Shown piece by piece: positions 56,145 to 63,790 of a stretch of 64,000 bases of DNA (within the stretch, counting starts at the first letter, position 1; each line of letters starts with the position of its first letter). Source of the DNA: Alistipes sp. (GTDB taxonomy: Bacteria > Bacteroidota > Bacteroidia > Bacteroidales > Rikenellaceae); contig JAGBTQ010000001.1 of NCBI GenBank assembly GCA_017631275.1, positions 51,265 through 115,264 of the forward strand, read 5' to 3'. The notes beneath the pieces were generated by a model, which worked only from the letters and a program-made list of their open reading frames with translations, ran no database searches and was not told the DNA's origin. Position numbers and translations under genes: made by a program.

Positions 56145-58598
56145 ATGACACTAAATCTTAGATTAGAGTACAACACTGCATATGGCGAGGATCTATATGT
56201 GGTTGTTGGCGCTGCAAAAGAGAAGGCATATCCAATGACATATGTTGGCAATGCCATTTGGAGCGCTACGCTAAAGCTTAGCGAGGCGAGTGAGCTATGC
56301 TACCGCTATGAGGTGCGCTATCAGAACACCACTATTCGTAAGGAGTGGACCCAGAAGCGCACTTTGCCACTCGACAAGAGGGCTACCAACGTGCGTATTC
56401 TCGACCGTTGGGGCGATATGCCTTCTGACCGCTCGTTCCACTCATCGATGTTCACCGATGGTGTCTTTGCCCGCACCGCACGCTTAAAGGCGCAGGGTGT
56501 TGCTGATGGCTATGTGACATTCCGCGTAGACATTGCAGCTATCCGCCCACACCAGAGCGTTGTGATGGTTGGCGATGGCAAGGCTCTCGGCAACTGGGAC
56601 GTAAGCAAGGGTGTTAAGCTCAGCGACGCTCAGTTCCCAATTTGGAACGCACGCATCAAGGCTCCTAAGGGCGCTTTTGCCTATAAGTTTGTTATCGTAG
56701 ATAGCGAGTCGGGCAATGTTGCTGCATGGCAGTCGGGCGAGAACTACTACTTCAACGAGCAGGTAGCCGAGGGTGAGGCTCTTGTTATTGGGGGCTTGCG
56801 TCCTCAGTTCGACACTGCTCCATGGCGTGGTGCAGGTGTTGCTATCCCTGTATTCTCACTCCGTTCAGAGTCGAGCTTCGGTGTTGGTGAGTTCAACGAT
56901 ATCCGTCTAATGGTTGATTGGGCTACTGCAACAGGTCAGTCAATCATTCAGATTCTGCCTATCAACGACACCACCATGACCAACACATGGCAGGACTCTT
57001 ACCCATACAACGCCAACTCTACATTCGCCCTTCACCCTCAGTTCCTCCACCTGCCACTCGTTGGCAAGCTTAAGGATAAGGCTCAGATGGAGCGCTTCGA
57101 GGCGTTGGGGGGGGAGCTTAACTCGCTTCCAAATGTCGACTACGAGCGCGTAAATAGGGCTAAGGCTGAGTACCTACACCTTATCTTCGACCAGGAGGGC
57201 AAGAAAACACTTGCATCGAAGGAGTTTAAGGCCTTTATGGAGGCTAACGAGGAGTGGTTGCGCCCATACGCTATCTTCTGCGCCTTGCGCGACGAGAAGG
57301 GCACGCCTGACTTTTCGGAGTGGGGCTCAATGGCTAAGTACACCAAGGCTAAGGCCGCAAAGTATGAGAAGGAGCACGCTGAGGCTGTGGCCTACAACTA
57401 CTTCGTGCAGTATCACCTCTCGAAGCAGTTGCGCGAGGTGCGCGACTATGCACATGCTCATGGCGTAGTTCTCAAGGGCGATATTCCAATCGGCATCTCA
57501 CGCACAAGCGTTGATGCATGGGTATACCCTGAGCTCTTCAACATGGACTCATCAGCGGGTGCTCCACCAGATGACTTCTCGGTTATGGGTCAGAACTGGG
57601 GCTTCCCAACATACAACTGGGCTAAGATGGCTGAGGACGGCTATCGTTGGTGGAAGGCTCGCTTCGTGAAGATGGCTGAGTACTTCGATGCATACCGTAT
57701 CGACCATATCCTCGGTTTCTTCCGCATCTGGGAGATTCCTCTCGACGCTGTAAATGCGCTTCTTGGTCGCTTCAACCCAGCACTCCCTTACTCTTACGAG
57801 GAGATTGCATCGTACGGCTTTAAGTTCGAGGGCTGGCACGTGGGCGATATTTCACAGACCGACAACGTGCTATTTGTCGAGGATAAGATTCAGCGTGGCA
57901 AGTTCCACCCACGTATCTCGGCATACAACACCGACTGCTACCGTTGGCTTAGCGACGAGCAGAAGGAGGCATACAACCGCTTATATGACGACTTCTTCTA
58001 TCGTCGTCACAACGACTTCTGGAAGTGGGAGGCCCTCAAGAAGCTTCCACCACTCACCGAGGCTACACGTATGCTCGTATGTGGCGAGGACTTGGGTATG
58101 ATTCCCGACTGCGTGCCATCAGTCATGTCGGGCGAGCAGATTCTCTCGCTCGAGATTCAGCGTATGCCTAAGGACCCTAAGGTGGAGTTTGGCTCAACAT
58201 ACGACTACCCATACCTCTCAATCTGCACTACGGGTACTCACGATATGAACCCACTACGTGCTTGGTGGGAGGAGGACCGTGGCGTTACACAGCGCTTCTA
58301 CAACCAGGTGCTTGGCGCATGGGGCGAGGCTCCATACTTCTGCGAGCCATGGATCTCGGAGCAGGTTATCGCTATGCACCTCAAGTCGCCAGCAATGCTT
58401 ACGGTTCTTCCTTTGCAGGATTGGTTGGCTATGGACGGCGAGTTGCGTCGTGAGAACCCACATGATGAGCGTATCAACGTGCCAGCAAACTCACGCCACT
58501 ACTGGCGCTACCGCATGCACATCACCCTCGAGGAGCTTCTCAAGAGCGAGAATCTAAACAAGATGATTCGTCAGAAGATTGCCGAGTCGGGCAGATAG
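56145..58598 (+). CDS. malQ: 4-alpha-glucanotransferase with N-terminal starch-binding domains
   Basis: An 817-residue GH77 amylomaltase that transfers maltooligosaccharide segments during glycogen or starch use. The first 225 residues contain two carbohydrate-binding CBM20-like domains (LRLEYNTAYGEDLYVVVG and VTFRVDIAAIRPHQSVVMVG). The catalytic core carries DIPIGISRTSVDAWV, the nucleophile Asp in DAYRIDHILGFFRIWE, the acid/base Glu in CGEDLGMIPD and the terminal TGTHDMNPLRAWW. A run of eight G at 57107-57114 in the codons for LGG might be prone to slippage. The sequence is full length. A terminator follows, and the HAD gene precedes it. Confidence 0.95.
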   Translation: MTLNLRLEYNTAYGEDLYVVVGAAKEKAYPMTYVGNAIWSATLKLSEASELCYRYEVRYQNTTIRKEWTQKRTLPLDKRATNVRILDRWGDMPSDRSFHSSMFTDGVFARTARLKAQGVADGYVTFRVDIAAIRPHQSVVMVGDGKALGNWDVSKGVKLSDAQFPIWNARIKAPKGAFAYKFVIVDSESGNVAAWQSGENYYFNEQVAEGEALVIGGLRPQFDTAPWRGAGVAIPVFSLRSESSFGVGEFNDIRLMVDWATATGQSIIQILPINDTTMTNTWQDSYPYNANSTFALHPQFLHLPLVGKLKDKAQMERFEALGGELNSLPNVDYERVNRAKAEYLHLIFDQEGKKTLASKEFKAFMEANEEWLRPYAIFCALRDEKGTPDFSEWGSMAKYTKAKAAKYEKEHAEAVAYNYFVQYHLSKQLREVRDYAHAHGVVLKGDIPIGISRTSVDAWVYPELFNMDSSAGAPPDDFSVMGQNWGFPTYNWAKMAEDGYRWWKARFVKMAEYFDAYRIDHILGFFRIWEIPLDAVNALLGRFNPALPYSYEEIASYGFKFEGWHVGDISQTDNVLFVEDKIQRGKFHPRISAYNTDCYRWLSDEQKEAYNRLYDDFFYRRHNDFWKWEALKKLPPLTEATRMLVCGEDLGMIPDCVPSVMSGEQILSLEIQRMPKDPKVEFGSTYDYPYLSICTTGTHDMNPLRAWWEEDRGVTQRFYNQVLGAWGEAPYFCEPWISEQVIAMHLKSPAMLTVLPLQDWLAMDGELRRENPHDERINVPANSRHYWRYRMHITLEELLKSENLNKMIRQKIAESGR

Positions 58599-58619
58599 AC
58601 ACACCATGTGTAACAATAA

Positions 58620-58660
58620 AAAATGGGGCTTTCCACTTACCGGAGAGCCCCATTCTTTAT
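58620..58660. terminator. Bidirectional terminator after malQ
   Basis: The arms ATGGGGCT and AGCCCCAT (with inner TCC/GGA pairs) around a short loop are flanked by A-rich and T-rich tracts. It serves malQ and the convergent nuclease gene. Confidence 0.85.
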
Positions 58661-58671
58661 AGTCTATGTAT

Positions 58672-59439
58672 TTAGTAAATCTCTTCAATGAGAGCAGCAA
58701 GGCGTAGTCCGCCCTTGAGCAGTTGTTGCTCAACAACGGGAGCATACTGCGCCACATAGTCATACGAGAGGTTTGTGCCAGTGGAGTTGCGATATACGTC
58801 GTCGGCAATCGCCACGCACTCCTCTATCCAATCGTTGGGTGTGCCCTGAACAATTGCTCGACACTCCTTGCGACTAAGCCTATCTATCTGCCTCTGCCAC
58901 TCTGTATAGCTCCACTTGTGTGCCGACTCAACAATCTCGCTATCCCACACTGAGTGTAGGTTTCGGCTCTTACCGAAGAACTTTACCTGGGTGCCGTTAC
59001 CACCTCTGTCGCTCTTATGTCCTGCGTGCATGGGGCAGTGCATATCGCCCACAAGGTGAATGAGCATCATTAGCTCGGCGCGCTCCTCCTCCTTCCTCAG
59101 CTCGCCACTCTTTAGGCGCTCAACAATGCCGTTAACAGCCGTCACCACATCGCCCTTAGGCTCTCGCTGCGACTCTGCGTAGCTACCTTCCGAGGGCTCT
59201 ACATTGACATAGTGCCACGTCTTGGTGTAGGCATACTCGGGTGTGTGGCTTGCGTTATCGAGCCAGTTGGCCACATAGACCATTGACTTGCCATCGAGTA
59301 TCGCCTCTACACGCTTTAGTGCTCGCTTCGATAGGTTGTTTTCTGCAACGTAGGCAACAACGTCGTGACCCTTAGGGCCCCATGCCGAGGCACTAAGCGT
59401 AAACGACGTAGCGATGAGTAGCATGAATAGTCTTCTCAT
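58672..59439 (-). CDS. S1/P1 nuclease
   Basis: A 255-residue secreted trinuclear-zinc nuclease. The signal peptide ends ...SASA, exposing WGPKGHDVVAYVAENNL, whose Trp and His are zinc ligands. Further ligands are in THPEYAYTKTWHY-type SHTPEYAY...WHYVNV, MLIHLVGDMHCPMHAGHKSDRGGN and LHSVWDSEI. These enzymes cut single-stranded DNA and RNA and remove 3'-phosphates, probably scavenging nucleotides in the periplasm. It follows rho by five bases, so it would be transcribed with it; the link is probably only positional. Confidence 0.93.
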   Translation of the reverse strand: MRRLFMLLIATSFTLSASAWGPKGHDVVAYVAENNLSKRALKRVEAILDGKSMVYVANWLDNASHTPEYAYTKTWHYVNVEPSEGSYAESQREPKGDVVTAVNGIVERLKSGELRKEEERAELMMLIHLVGDMHCPMHAGHKSDRGGNGTQVKFFGKSRNLHSVWDSEIVESAHKWSYTEWQRQIDRLSRKECRAIVQGTPNDWIEECVAIADDVYRNSTGTNLSYDYVAQYAPVVEQQLLKGGLRLAALIEEIY

Positions 59440-59444
59440 AGAAT

Positions 59445-61097
59445 CTACTGGTTCATCGTTGCTAAAAACTCGTTGTTGTCGCGTGTGAGGTTAAACTGCT
59501 TTTGGATAAACTCCATAGCCTCCACCGTGGTCATATCCGATAGGTGCTTGCGCAATATCCATGTGCGCTGCATGATGCTCTGCGCTAGGAGCAAGTCCTC
59601 GCGACGTGTGCCCGAGGCAACAACATCGACAGCAGGGTAGATACGCTTGTTGGCGAGCTTTCTGTCGAGCTGAAGCTCCATGTTACCCGTACCCTTGAAC
59701 TCCTCGAAAATCACCTCGTCCATCTTCGAACCAGTGTCGATAAGTGCTGTGGCAATGATTGTTAGCGAGCCCTTCTCCTCGGTGTTACGTGCTGCACCAA
59801 AGAAGCGCTTAGGCTTGTGCAAGGCATTAGCGTCGACACCACCCGACAATACCTTACCCGAAGCTGGCTGAACAGAGTTGTAGGCACGTGCAAGACGAGT
59901 GATAGAGTCGAGGAAGATAACCACGTCGTGACCACTCTCAACCATGCGCTTCGCCTTCTCCAACACCATCTCAGCAACCTTAACGTGGCGTGATGCCTGC
60001 TCGTCGAAGGTCGAGGCAACAACCTCTGCCTTCACGTGGCGTGCCATCTCGGTAACCTCCTCAGGGCGCTCGTCGATGAGCAACACAATCATATATACCT
60101 CGGGGTGGTTGTCGGCAATGGCATTGGCTATCGACTGCAACAACATCGTTTTACCCGTCTTTGGCTGTGCCACAATCATTGCACGCTGACCCTTGCCAAT
60201 AGGTGCAAAGAGGTCGATAATGCGGTTCGACACGCTATTATGTCCGTTGCCCGTGATGTTAAACTTCTCCGATGGGAATAGTGGCGTTAGGTATTCAAAC
60301 TGCTGGCGGTCACGCACATACTCGGGCTTAAGGCCGTTGATAAGCTCTACGTGCACAAGTGGGAAATACTTCTCACCAAGTTTTGGTGGACGAATTGTAC
60401 CTACTACCGTGTCGCCCGCCTTTAGACCAAAGAGTTTGATTTGCGATGGCGACACATAGATGTCGTCTGGCGAGTTGAGATAGTTGTAGTCTGCCGAGCG
60501 CAAGAAACCAAAGCCGTCAGGCATAATCTCGAGCACACCCTCGCCCTCGACCACGGCTGTAAAGTCGTCCTTTGTAATCTCTGTCTCGATAGCTATATGC
60601 TGGTCGTCTTGTGCAAACTCCTCGTTAGGAACAATCTCTGCACCCTCGACAAGCTCCTCTGCAACAACATCTTCTACTTCAGGCTCGTGTGCGGGCTCCT
60701 CTTTAATCACTCGCTCCGCATGCATCTTTGGCTTACGACCACGACGCTTGGGCTGATGTGCCTCCTTTGTAGTGTTGTCCGCCTTAGGTTCGGTTGCTAC
60801 AGATTCCTCCTCTGAGCTCTCATTTACAACCTCAGGTTCGCTATTATATGTTGTATCGTGTTTTGGAGTGTTACTTAGCTTGATGCCATTCATACGTGGG
60901 CGACGGCCACGACGTGCTGGCTCTGCCTCAGGCTCAGGTGATGCCTCACCACTTTCTGTTGATTCCGAAGAGGTAACAGCAACTATTTTCTCGATAAGAT
61001 CGCTCTTCTTGCGTGTGGTTATATTAATACCCAAAACGCTTGCAATCTGACGTAACTCTTGGATAGTTTTACCCTCCAGTGCTGATAAATCGTGCAT
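59445..61097 (-). CDS. rho: Transcription termination factor Rho with long charged insert
   Basis: A 550-residue hexameric RNA helicase. The N-terminal Rho_N helical domain (about 1-45) is followed by about 140 residues of low-complexity, acidic and basic sequence with two AT-hook-like motifs (RRGRRPRMN and [10 protein letters not shown]). The RNA-binding OB fold runs from about 185 ([15 protein letters not shown] to [13 protein letters not shown]). The ATPase has Walker [16 protein letters not shown], Walker [15 protein letters not shown] and [10 protein letters not shown]. Such insert domains are common in Bacteroidota Rho and can drive phase separation. A canonical promoter lies upstream. 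Confidence 0.96.
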   Translation of the reverse strand: MHDLSALEGKTIQELRQIASVLGINITTRKKSDLIEKIVAVTSSESTESGEASPEPEAEPARRGRRPRMNGIKLSNTPKHDTTYNSEPEVVNESSEEESVATEPKADNTTKEAHQPKRRGRKPKMHAERVIKEEPAHEPEVEDVVAEELVEGAEIVPNEEFAQDDQHIAIETEITKDDFTAVVEGEGVLEIMPDGFGFLRSADYNYLNSPDDIYVSPSQIKLFGLKAGDTVVGTIRPPKLGEKYFPLVHVELINGLKPEYVRDRQQFEYLTPLFPSEKFNITGNGHNSVSNRIIDLFAPIGKGQRAMIVAQPKTGKTMLLQSIANAIADNHPEVYMIVLLIDERPEEVTEMARHVKAEVVASTFDEQASRHVKVAEMVLEKAKRMVESGHDVVIFLDSITRLARAYNSVQPASGKVLSGGVDANALHKPKRFFGAARNTEEKGSLTIIATALIDTGSKMDEVIFEEFKGTGNMELQLDRKLANKRIYPAVDVVASGTRREDLLLAQSIMQRTWILRKHLSDMTTVEAMEFIQKQFNLTRDNNEFLATMNQ

Positions 61098-61165
61098 AAA
61101 ATATCGGTTTGATTAATAGATACCCTACGAGAAGTGGGGTAATATAGATTTCGTTGTTGGTGATG

Positions 61166-61195
61166 CAAATATAGTGCATTTATTTTAAAATGCAA
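61166..61195 (-). promoter_or_regulatory. Promoter of rho
   Basis: TATATTTG (61173 to 61166) and TTG (61195 to 61193) on the minus strand are separated by 19 bases. Transcription would start near 61160, leaving a leader of about 60 bases in which Rho could regulate itself. Confidence 0.75.
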
Positions 61196-61274
61196 TATTG
61201 TTTTAGGTCTTTTTTGTGATTAAATAGCTAAATTCAACATACGATTTATTATTGTGTGGCATTTGACTTTTGTA

Positions 61275-61319
61275 GGAGCGACGCTTTTACGAGCCATGCG
61301 CTCCGAGGGCAAAACCCTC
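61275..61319 (+). other. Structured intergenic element with two stems
   Basis: GGAGCG (61275-61280) pairs with CGCTCC (61299-61304), and immediately after it GAGGG pairs with CCCTC (61305-61319) around CAAAA. The two adjacent stems suggest a small structured RNA or a remnant of mobile DNA. The open frame across it (61254-61436) has no recognisable protein features. The remaining bases 61320-61393 include a weak ACCAT/ATGGT hairpin. Confidence 0.35.
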
Positions 61320-61393
61320 AAAAATAGCCGATGCGCTGGGGGTATAAGAGCATATCTTCAATACATACCATTTTACATGGTAAATAAAGTTTC

Positions 61394-61431
61394 GTTTCTT
61401 CTTTTTTTCTATGAAAAGAAAAAGAAGAAAC
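61394..61431. repeat. Palindromic repeat, copy 1
   Basis: An imperfect palindrome with 13-bp arms GTTTCTTCTTTTT/AAAAAGAAGAAAC and a 12-base centre. Its reverse complement matches copy 2 (61687-61727) except for a three-base TTC insertion and one substitution, so the two form a long inverted-repeat pair around the DUF6371-like fragment. Confidence 0.75.
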
Positions 61432-61461
61432 TCTAATAAAGTCATCAATAAAATATCAATT

Positions 61462-61797
61462 ATGAACGAATTTAGATATCAATTAGAGAGATATAGAGGG
61501 CGTAGTAGTAGATACGTTTGCCCTCAGTGTGGAAGAAAGTATGTGTTTGCTCGATACGTTGATACACACAATAACAACACTTATCTAAGTGATAATGTAG
61601 GTAAGTGTAATAGACTTGATAAGTGTGGTTATCACTATACACCACATCAATGCTTTGAGGATAATCCTTGGTTGAGAGATAATGAAGTTTCTTCTTCTTT
61701 TTCTTTTCATAGGAAAAAAGAAGAAACGAAAAAAGAAACTCCTCCGCCTCCGCCTCAGAGAGAGCCTTATGGCGTAATACCGCGGTGGTTTACGTAG
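61462..61797 (+). CDS. Truncated DUF6371-like zinc-finger protein (mobile-element fragment)
   Basis: From ATG 61462 the protein has 111 residues. It matches in layout the N-terminus of DUF6371 proteins of Bacteroidales mobile elements: FRYQLERYRGRSSRYVCPQC, then a zinc-finger-like CPQCGRKYVFARY and GKCNRLDKCGYHYTPHQCF. The family normally has a much longer toprim/primase-like remainder, here replaced by a proline run and an early TAG. The C-terminal segment SSSFSFHRKKEETKKET is encoded by palindrome copy 2. The start at 61411 would place copy 1 in the coding sequence and is less likely. It is probably a remnant; expression is uncertain. Confidence 0.5.
   Translation: MNEFRYQLERYRGRSSRYVCPQCGRKYVFARYVDTHNNNTYLSDNVGKCNRLDKCGYHYTPHQCFEDNPWLRDNEVSSSFSFHRKKEETKKETPPPPPQREPYGVIPRWFT
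61687..61727. repeat. Palindromic repeat, copy 2
   Basis: It is the inverted counterpart of copy 1: arms beginning GTTTCTTC and ending AAGAAGAAAC around CATAGG. It lies in frame inside the 3' part of the DUF6371-like fragment and encodes a Ser/Lys/Glu-rich stretch. The interval between the copies is 255 bp. Confidence 0.75.
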
Positions 61798-61889
61798 CAT
61801 AGCATTCGACATTACGACAACTTTTTCACTAATTTATATAACATATCGTAAATTATTCGTATATTTGTATTGGATAAATTAACAAAGCT

Positions 61890-62396
61890 ATGAATATTGT
61901 TTTCAAATACCGAATGCTCAGCGACGAGAGCGACCATTTTGTGCGTGACTTCGAGGTATATCCCGACATGACTCTTAGCGAGTTCTCAGACTTTGTGCTC
62001 AAGGCTTTGCACTACGAGCCCTGCATGGTCTCTATATTCAAGGCAGATGGCGAGTGGCGACCTATCGAGGAGTTTTCGGAGATAGACCTTGGCGACGACC
62101 TACCCGGAGCACCACGCGCTATGGACAAGGTGCGTCTTATGGACGTCACAAGCGACTTCCACGAGCGTATCATCTACACCTTCGACATGCTCAACAATCG
62201 CTCATACTACATCGAGCTTCTCGACATGCAGCGCCCCAATGCAGACCTTAAGTACCCACGTCTAGCGTTCGAGCATGCGCCAACGCCCGACCAGTATGAC
62301 CCAGAGGCAACTGAGGACTCGGGGTCGATATTCGAGGAGATGATGAGCGACTACAACAAGTTTGACGGCGACGATAGCTACGACGATGAGTTCTAA
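61890..62396 (+). CDS. pRiA4b ORF-3-like (IS1096 TnpR-like) small acidic protein
   Basis: A 168-residue cytosolic protein with the core of the pRiA4b ORF-3/TnpR-like family: VFKYRMLSDESDHFVRDFEV, DMTLSEFSDFVLKAL, MVSIFKADGEWRPIEEFSEIDLG and IIYTFDMLNNRSYYIELLDM, followed by an acidic tail. The family is named after plasmid and insertion-sequence genes, but many chromosomal Bacteroidota members occur beside miaA, as here, and the function is unknown. A TATATTTG box (61860-61867) lies 22 bases upstream, without a clear -33. Its end overlaps the miaA start by 11 bases, so translation is likely coupled. Confidence 0.7.
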   Translation: MNIVFKYRMLSDESDHFVRDFEVYPDMTLSEFSDFVLKALHYEPCMVSIFKADGEWRPIEEFSEIDLGDDLPGAPRAMDKVRLMDVTSDFHERIIYTFDMLNNRSYYIELLDMQRPNADLKYPRLAFEHAPTPDQYDPEATEDSGSIFEEMMSDYNKFDGDDSYDDEF

Positions 62397-63303
62397 ACAG
62401 CCGACACTCATAGTAATTGTAGGACCTACAGGCTCGGGCAAGACAGCACTTGCAGTGACTCTTGCCCGCCACTTTTTTGCCCCTATCATATCCACCGACT
62501 CGCGCCAATTTTATCGTGGCTTACCCATAGGCACAGCACAGCCCACAGCCGAGGAGCTATCGCTTGCCGAGCACCACTTTATCGCTGACCGTGAAGTCGA
62601 AGATGACTTCAACTCGGGACGCTACGAGCAGGAGGCACTTGCACGCCTCGACGAGCTATTTAAGAGTCACGATGTGGTTGTTGCGGTGGGTGGCTCAGGA
62701 CTATATATCCAAGCGCTATGCGAGGGCATGGACAACTTACCCGAGGCAGATGACGAGCTACGACAAAGACTAAAGCAACGCCTTGAGAGCGAGGGCTTAG
62801 AGGCTATGTACATGGAGCTATGTCAGCTCGACCCGGAGTATGCCGAGGTGGTGGATAGACACAACCCCGCACGCATCATGCGAGCTTTGGAGGTATGTAT
62901 ATCGAGCGGTAAGCCATACTCCCATCAGCGCAAGGGTGAGAAGCAGACAAGGCCTTTTCGCATAATAAAGATTGGCACCGACCTACCGCGCGATATACTC
63001 TACGAGCGCATAAACCTACGTGTAGATATGATGATTGCCGATGGTCTTGAGGCTGAAGCACGTGCTATGCTTCCGAAGCGACATCTTAACGCATTGCAGA
63101 CGGTGGGCTATCGCGAGATGTTCGACTACTTCGACGGCAACTGCTCGCTCGACGAGGCAATAGAGCTTATCAAACGCAACTCACGTCGCTATGCCAAGCG
63201 TCAGCTCACGTGGTTTCGTCGTGATGCCGATATAGCATGGTTCTCGCCCCACGATATTGAGCCGATAATATCACATATTAATGCTAAGATTTTGCAGAAT
63301 TAA
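62386..63303 (+). CDS. miaA: tRNA dimethylallyltransferase
   Basis: A 305-residue enzyme that adds a dimethylallyl group to A37 of tRNAs reading codons that begin with U, such as tRNA-Leu(UAA). From ATG 62386 (MSSKQPTL; a TTG 24 bases upstream is less likely) it shows the P-loop VGPTGSGKTALAV, the substrate Asp region ISTDSRQFYRGLPIGTAQP, the DMAPP region VAVGGSGLYIQAL and the C-terminal RRYAKRQLTWFRRDADI. It overlaps the upstream gene by 11 bases. A tRNA-Leu(UAA) gene, one of its substrates, follows directly. Confidence 0.96.
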   Translation: MSSKQPTLIVIVGPTGSGKTALAVTLARHFFAPIISTDSRQFYRGLPIGTAQPTAEELSLAEHHFIADREVEDDFNSGRYEQEALARLDELFKSHDVVVAVGGSGLYIQALCEGMDNLPEADDELRQRLKQRLESEGLEAMYMELCQLDPEYAEVVDRHNPARIMRALEVCISSGKPYSHQRKGEKQTRPFRIIKIGTDLPRDILYERINLRVDMMIADGLEAEARAMLPKRHLNALQTVGYREMFDYFDGNCSLDEAIELIKRNSRRYAKRQLTWFRRDADIAWFSPHDIEPIISHINAKILQN

Positions 63304-63321
63304 ATAAATTTACTACATTTG
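63292..63321 (+). promoter_or_regulatory. Promoter of tRNA-Leu
   Basis: TTG at 63292-63294 and TACATTTG at 63314-63321 are 19 bases apart. The -33 element lies inside the last codons of miaA. Transcription would start about 20 bases before the tRNA. Confidence 0.8.
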
Positions 63322-63345
63322 CAACGTCTTTTTGAAGGCTGTGTT

Positions 63346-63431
63346 GCTCGGATGGTGGAATAGGTAGACACGCCGGACTTAAAATCCTGTGGGCAGTAAT
63401 GCCCGTACCGGTTCGACCCCGGTTCCGAGTA
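63346..63431 (+). tRNA. tRNA-Leu (anticodon UAA)
   Basis: An 86-nt class II tRNA. The acceptor stem GCTCGGA/TCCGAGT has a G-U first pair, and A73 is the discriminator. The D-arm region GTGGAATAGGTAGACAC, the anticodon loop CTTAAAA (anticodon TAA), a long variable arm with stem GGGC/GCCC and the T arm CCGGTTCGACCCCGG are all present. CCA is not encoded. Its 3' 21 bases are part of the repeat used by an integrative element. Confidence 0.95.
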
Positions 63432-63433
63432 CA
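63411..63433. repeat. Attachment-site repeat within tRNA-Leu 3' end (copy 1)
   Basis: A 23-bp segment from the T arm to two bases past the discriminator (GTTCGACCCCGG to GAGTACA) recurs exactly at 63684-63706. This is the usual target of tyrosine integrases that insert into a tRNA 3' end and restore it. Confidence 0.75.
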
Positions 63434-63437
63434 CTTT

Positions 63438-63466
63438 AGAGAGGAATTTTCGTTCCTCTCTTTTTG
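63438..63466 (+). terminator. Terminator of tRNA-Leu
   Basis: The perfect arms AGAGAGGAA (63438-63446) and TTCCTCTCT (63453-63461) around TTTTCG are followed by a T tract. Confidence 0.88.
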
Positions 63467-63483
63467 TTTGCTGCTATGTAAAC

Positions 63484-63588
63484 GTGTGGACGACAACTAA
63501 GTTGTCTTTGTGATGTAGGTTGTGTCATCTAGCGTGCAAGCCCGCCAATGCCACAAACAACATCACATGGCTTTGCCATTGTCCACAC
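63484..63588. repeat. Long imperfect hairpin between the tRNA-Leu repeats
   Basis: GTGTGGAC (63484-63491) pairs with GTCCACAC (63581-63588). Inside, GACAACTAAGTTGTC is a palindrome and TGTGATGTAGGTTGTG pairs imperfectly with CACAAACAACATCACA. Just downstream, GCTGTGTTTTTGCGCA pairs with TGCACAAAAACCACAGC (about 63629-63675). The 63434-63683 stretch holds no credible gene and looks like structured mobile-element DNA. Confidence 0.55.
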
Positions 63589-63683
63589 TATATCTCCGCC
63601 TCGAAATCGCTGTGCTCACTTAATGGCGGTTGCTGTGTTTTTGCGCATCATGTGCACAAAAACCACAGCGACGATTTACAATC

Positions 63684-63706
63684 GTTCGACCCCGGTTCCG
63701 AGTACA
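63684..63706. repeat. Attachment-site repeat, copy 2 (element boundary)
   Basis: The exact 23-bp copy of the tRNA-Leu 3' end lies 273 bp downstream of copy 1. It marks either the far end of a tiny 273-bp insertion or the start of a larger element that continues beyond the window. Confidence 0.7.
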
Positions 63707-63709
63707 ACA

Positions 63710-63757
63710 AAACCCTGTAAGTAGTTGATAAACAACACTTGCAGGGTTTCTCTTTTT
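63710..63757. terminator. Hairpin after second attachment repeat
   Basis: AAACCCTG plus TAAGTAGTTG pairs with CAACACTTG plus CAGGGTTT around ATAAA, followed by CTCTTTTTG. It resembles a terminator that closes transcription entering from the tRNA side. Confidence 0.6.
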
Positions 63758-63771
63758 GCCAAAACCTCAAA

Positions 63772-63790
63772 TTTGGTCACTTTTGGTCAC
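63772..63790. repeat. Tandem 9-mer TTTGGTCAC
   Basis: TTTGGTCAC occurs at 63772-63780 and 63782-63790, one helical turn apart, as expected for paired binding of a recombinase or regulator. The rest of the window (63792-64000) is AT-rich; I see no gene or clear promoter in it. Confidence 0.5.

Noticed and set aside
61254-61436. 60-codon open frame upstream of the DUF6371-like fragment
   Set aside because: It crosses two adjacent hairpin stems and palindrome copy 1, and the translation has no family features. It is treated as non-coding structured DNA.
63520-63720. 66-codon open frame downstream of tRNA-Leu
   Set aside because: It spans the inverted repeats and the second attachment repeat, and its Cys/His-rich translation follows from the repeats rather than from coding.
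63772-63790. CRISPR-like repeat
   Set aside because: There are only two 9-base units with a one-base spacer, no array, and no cas genes in the window.
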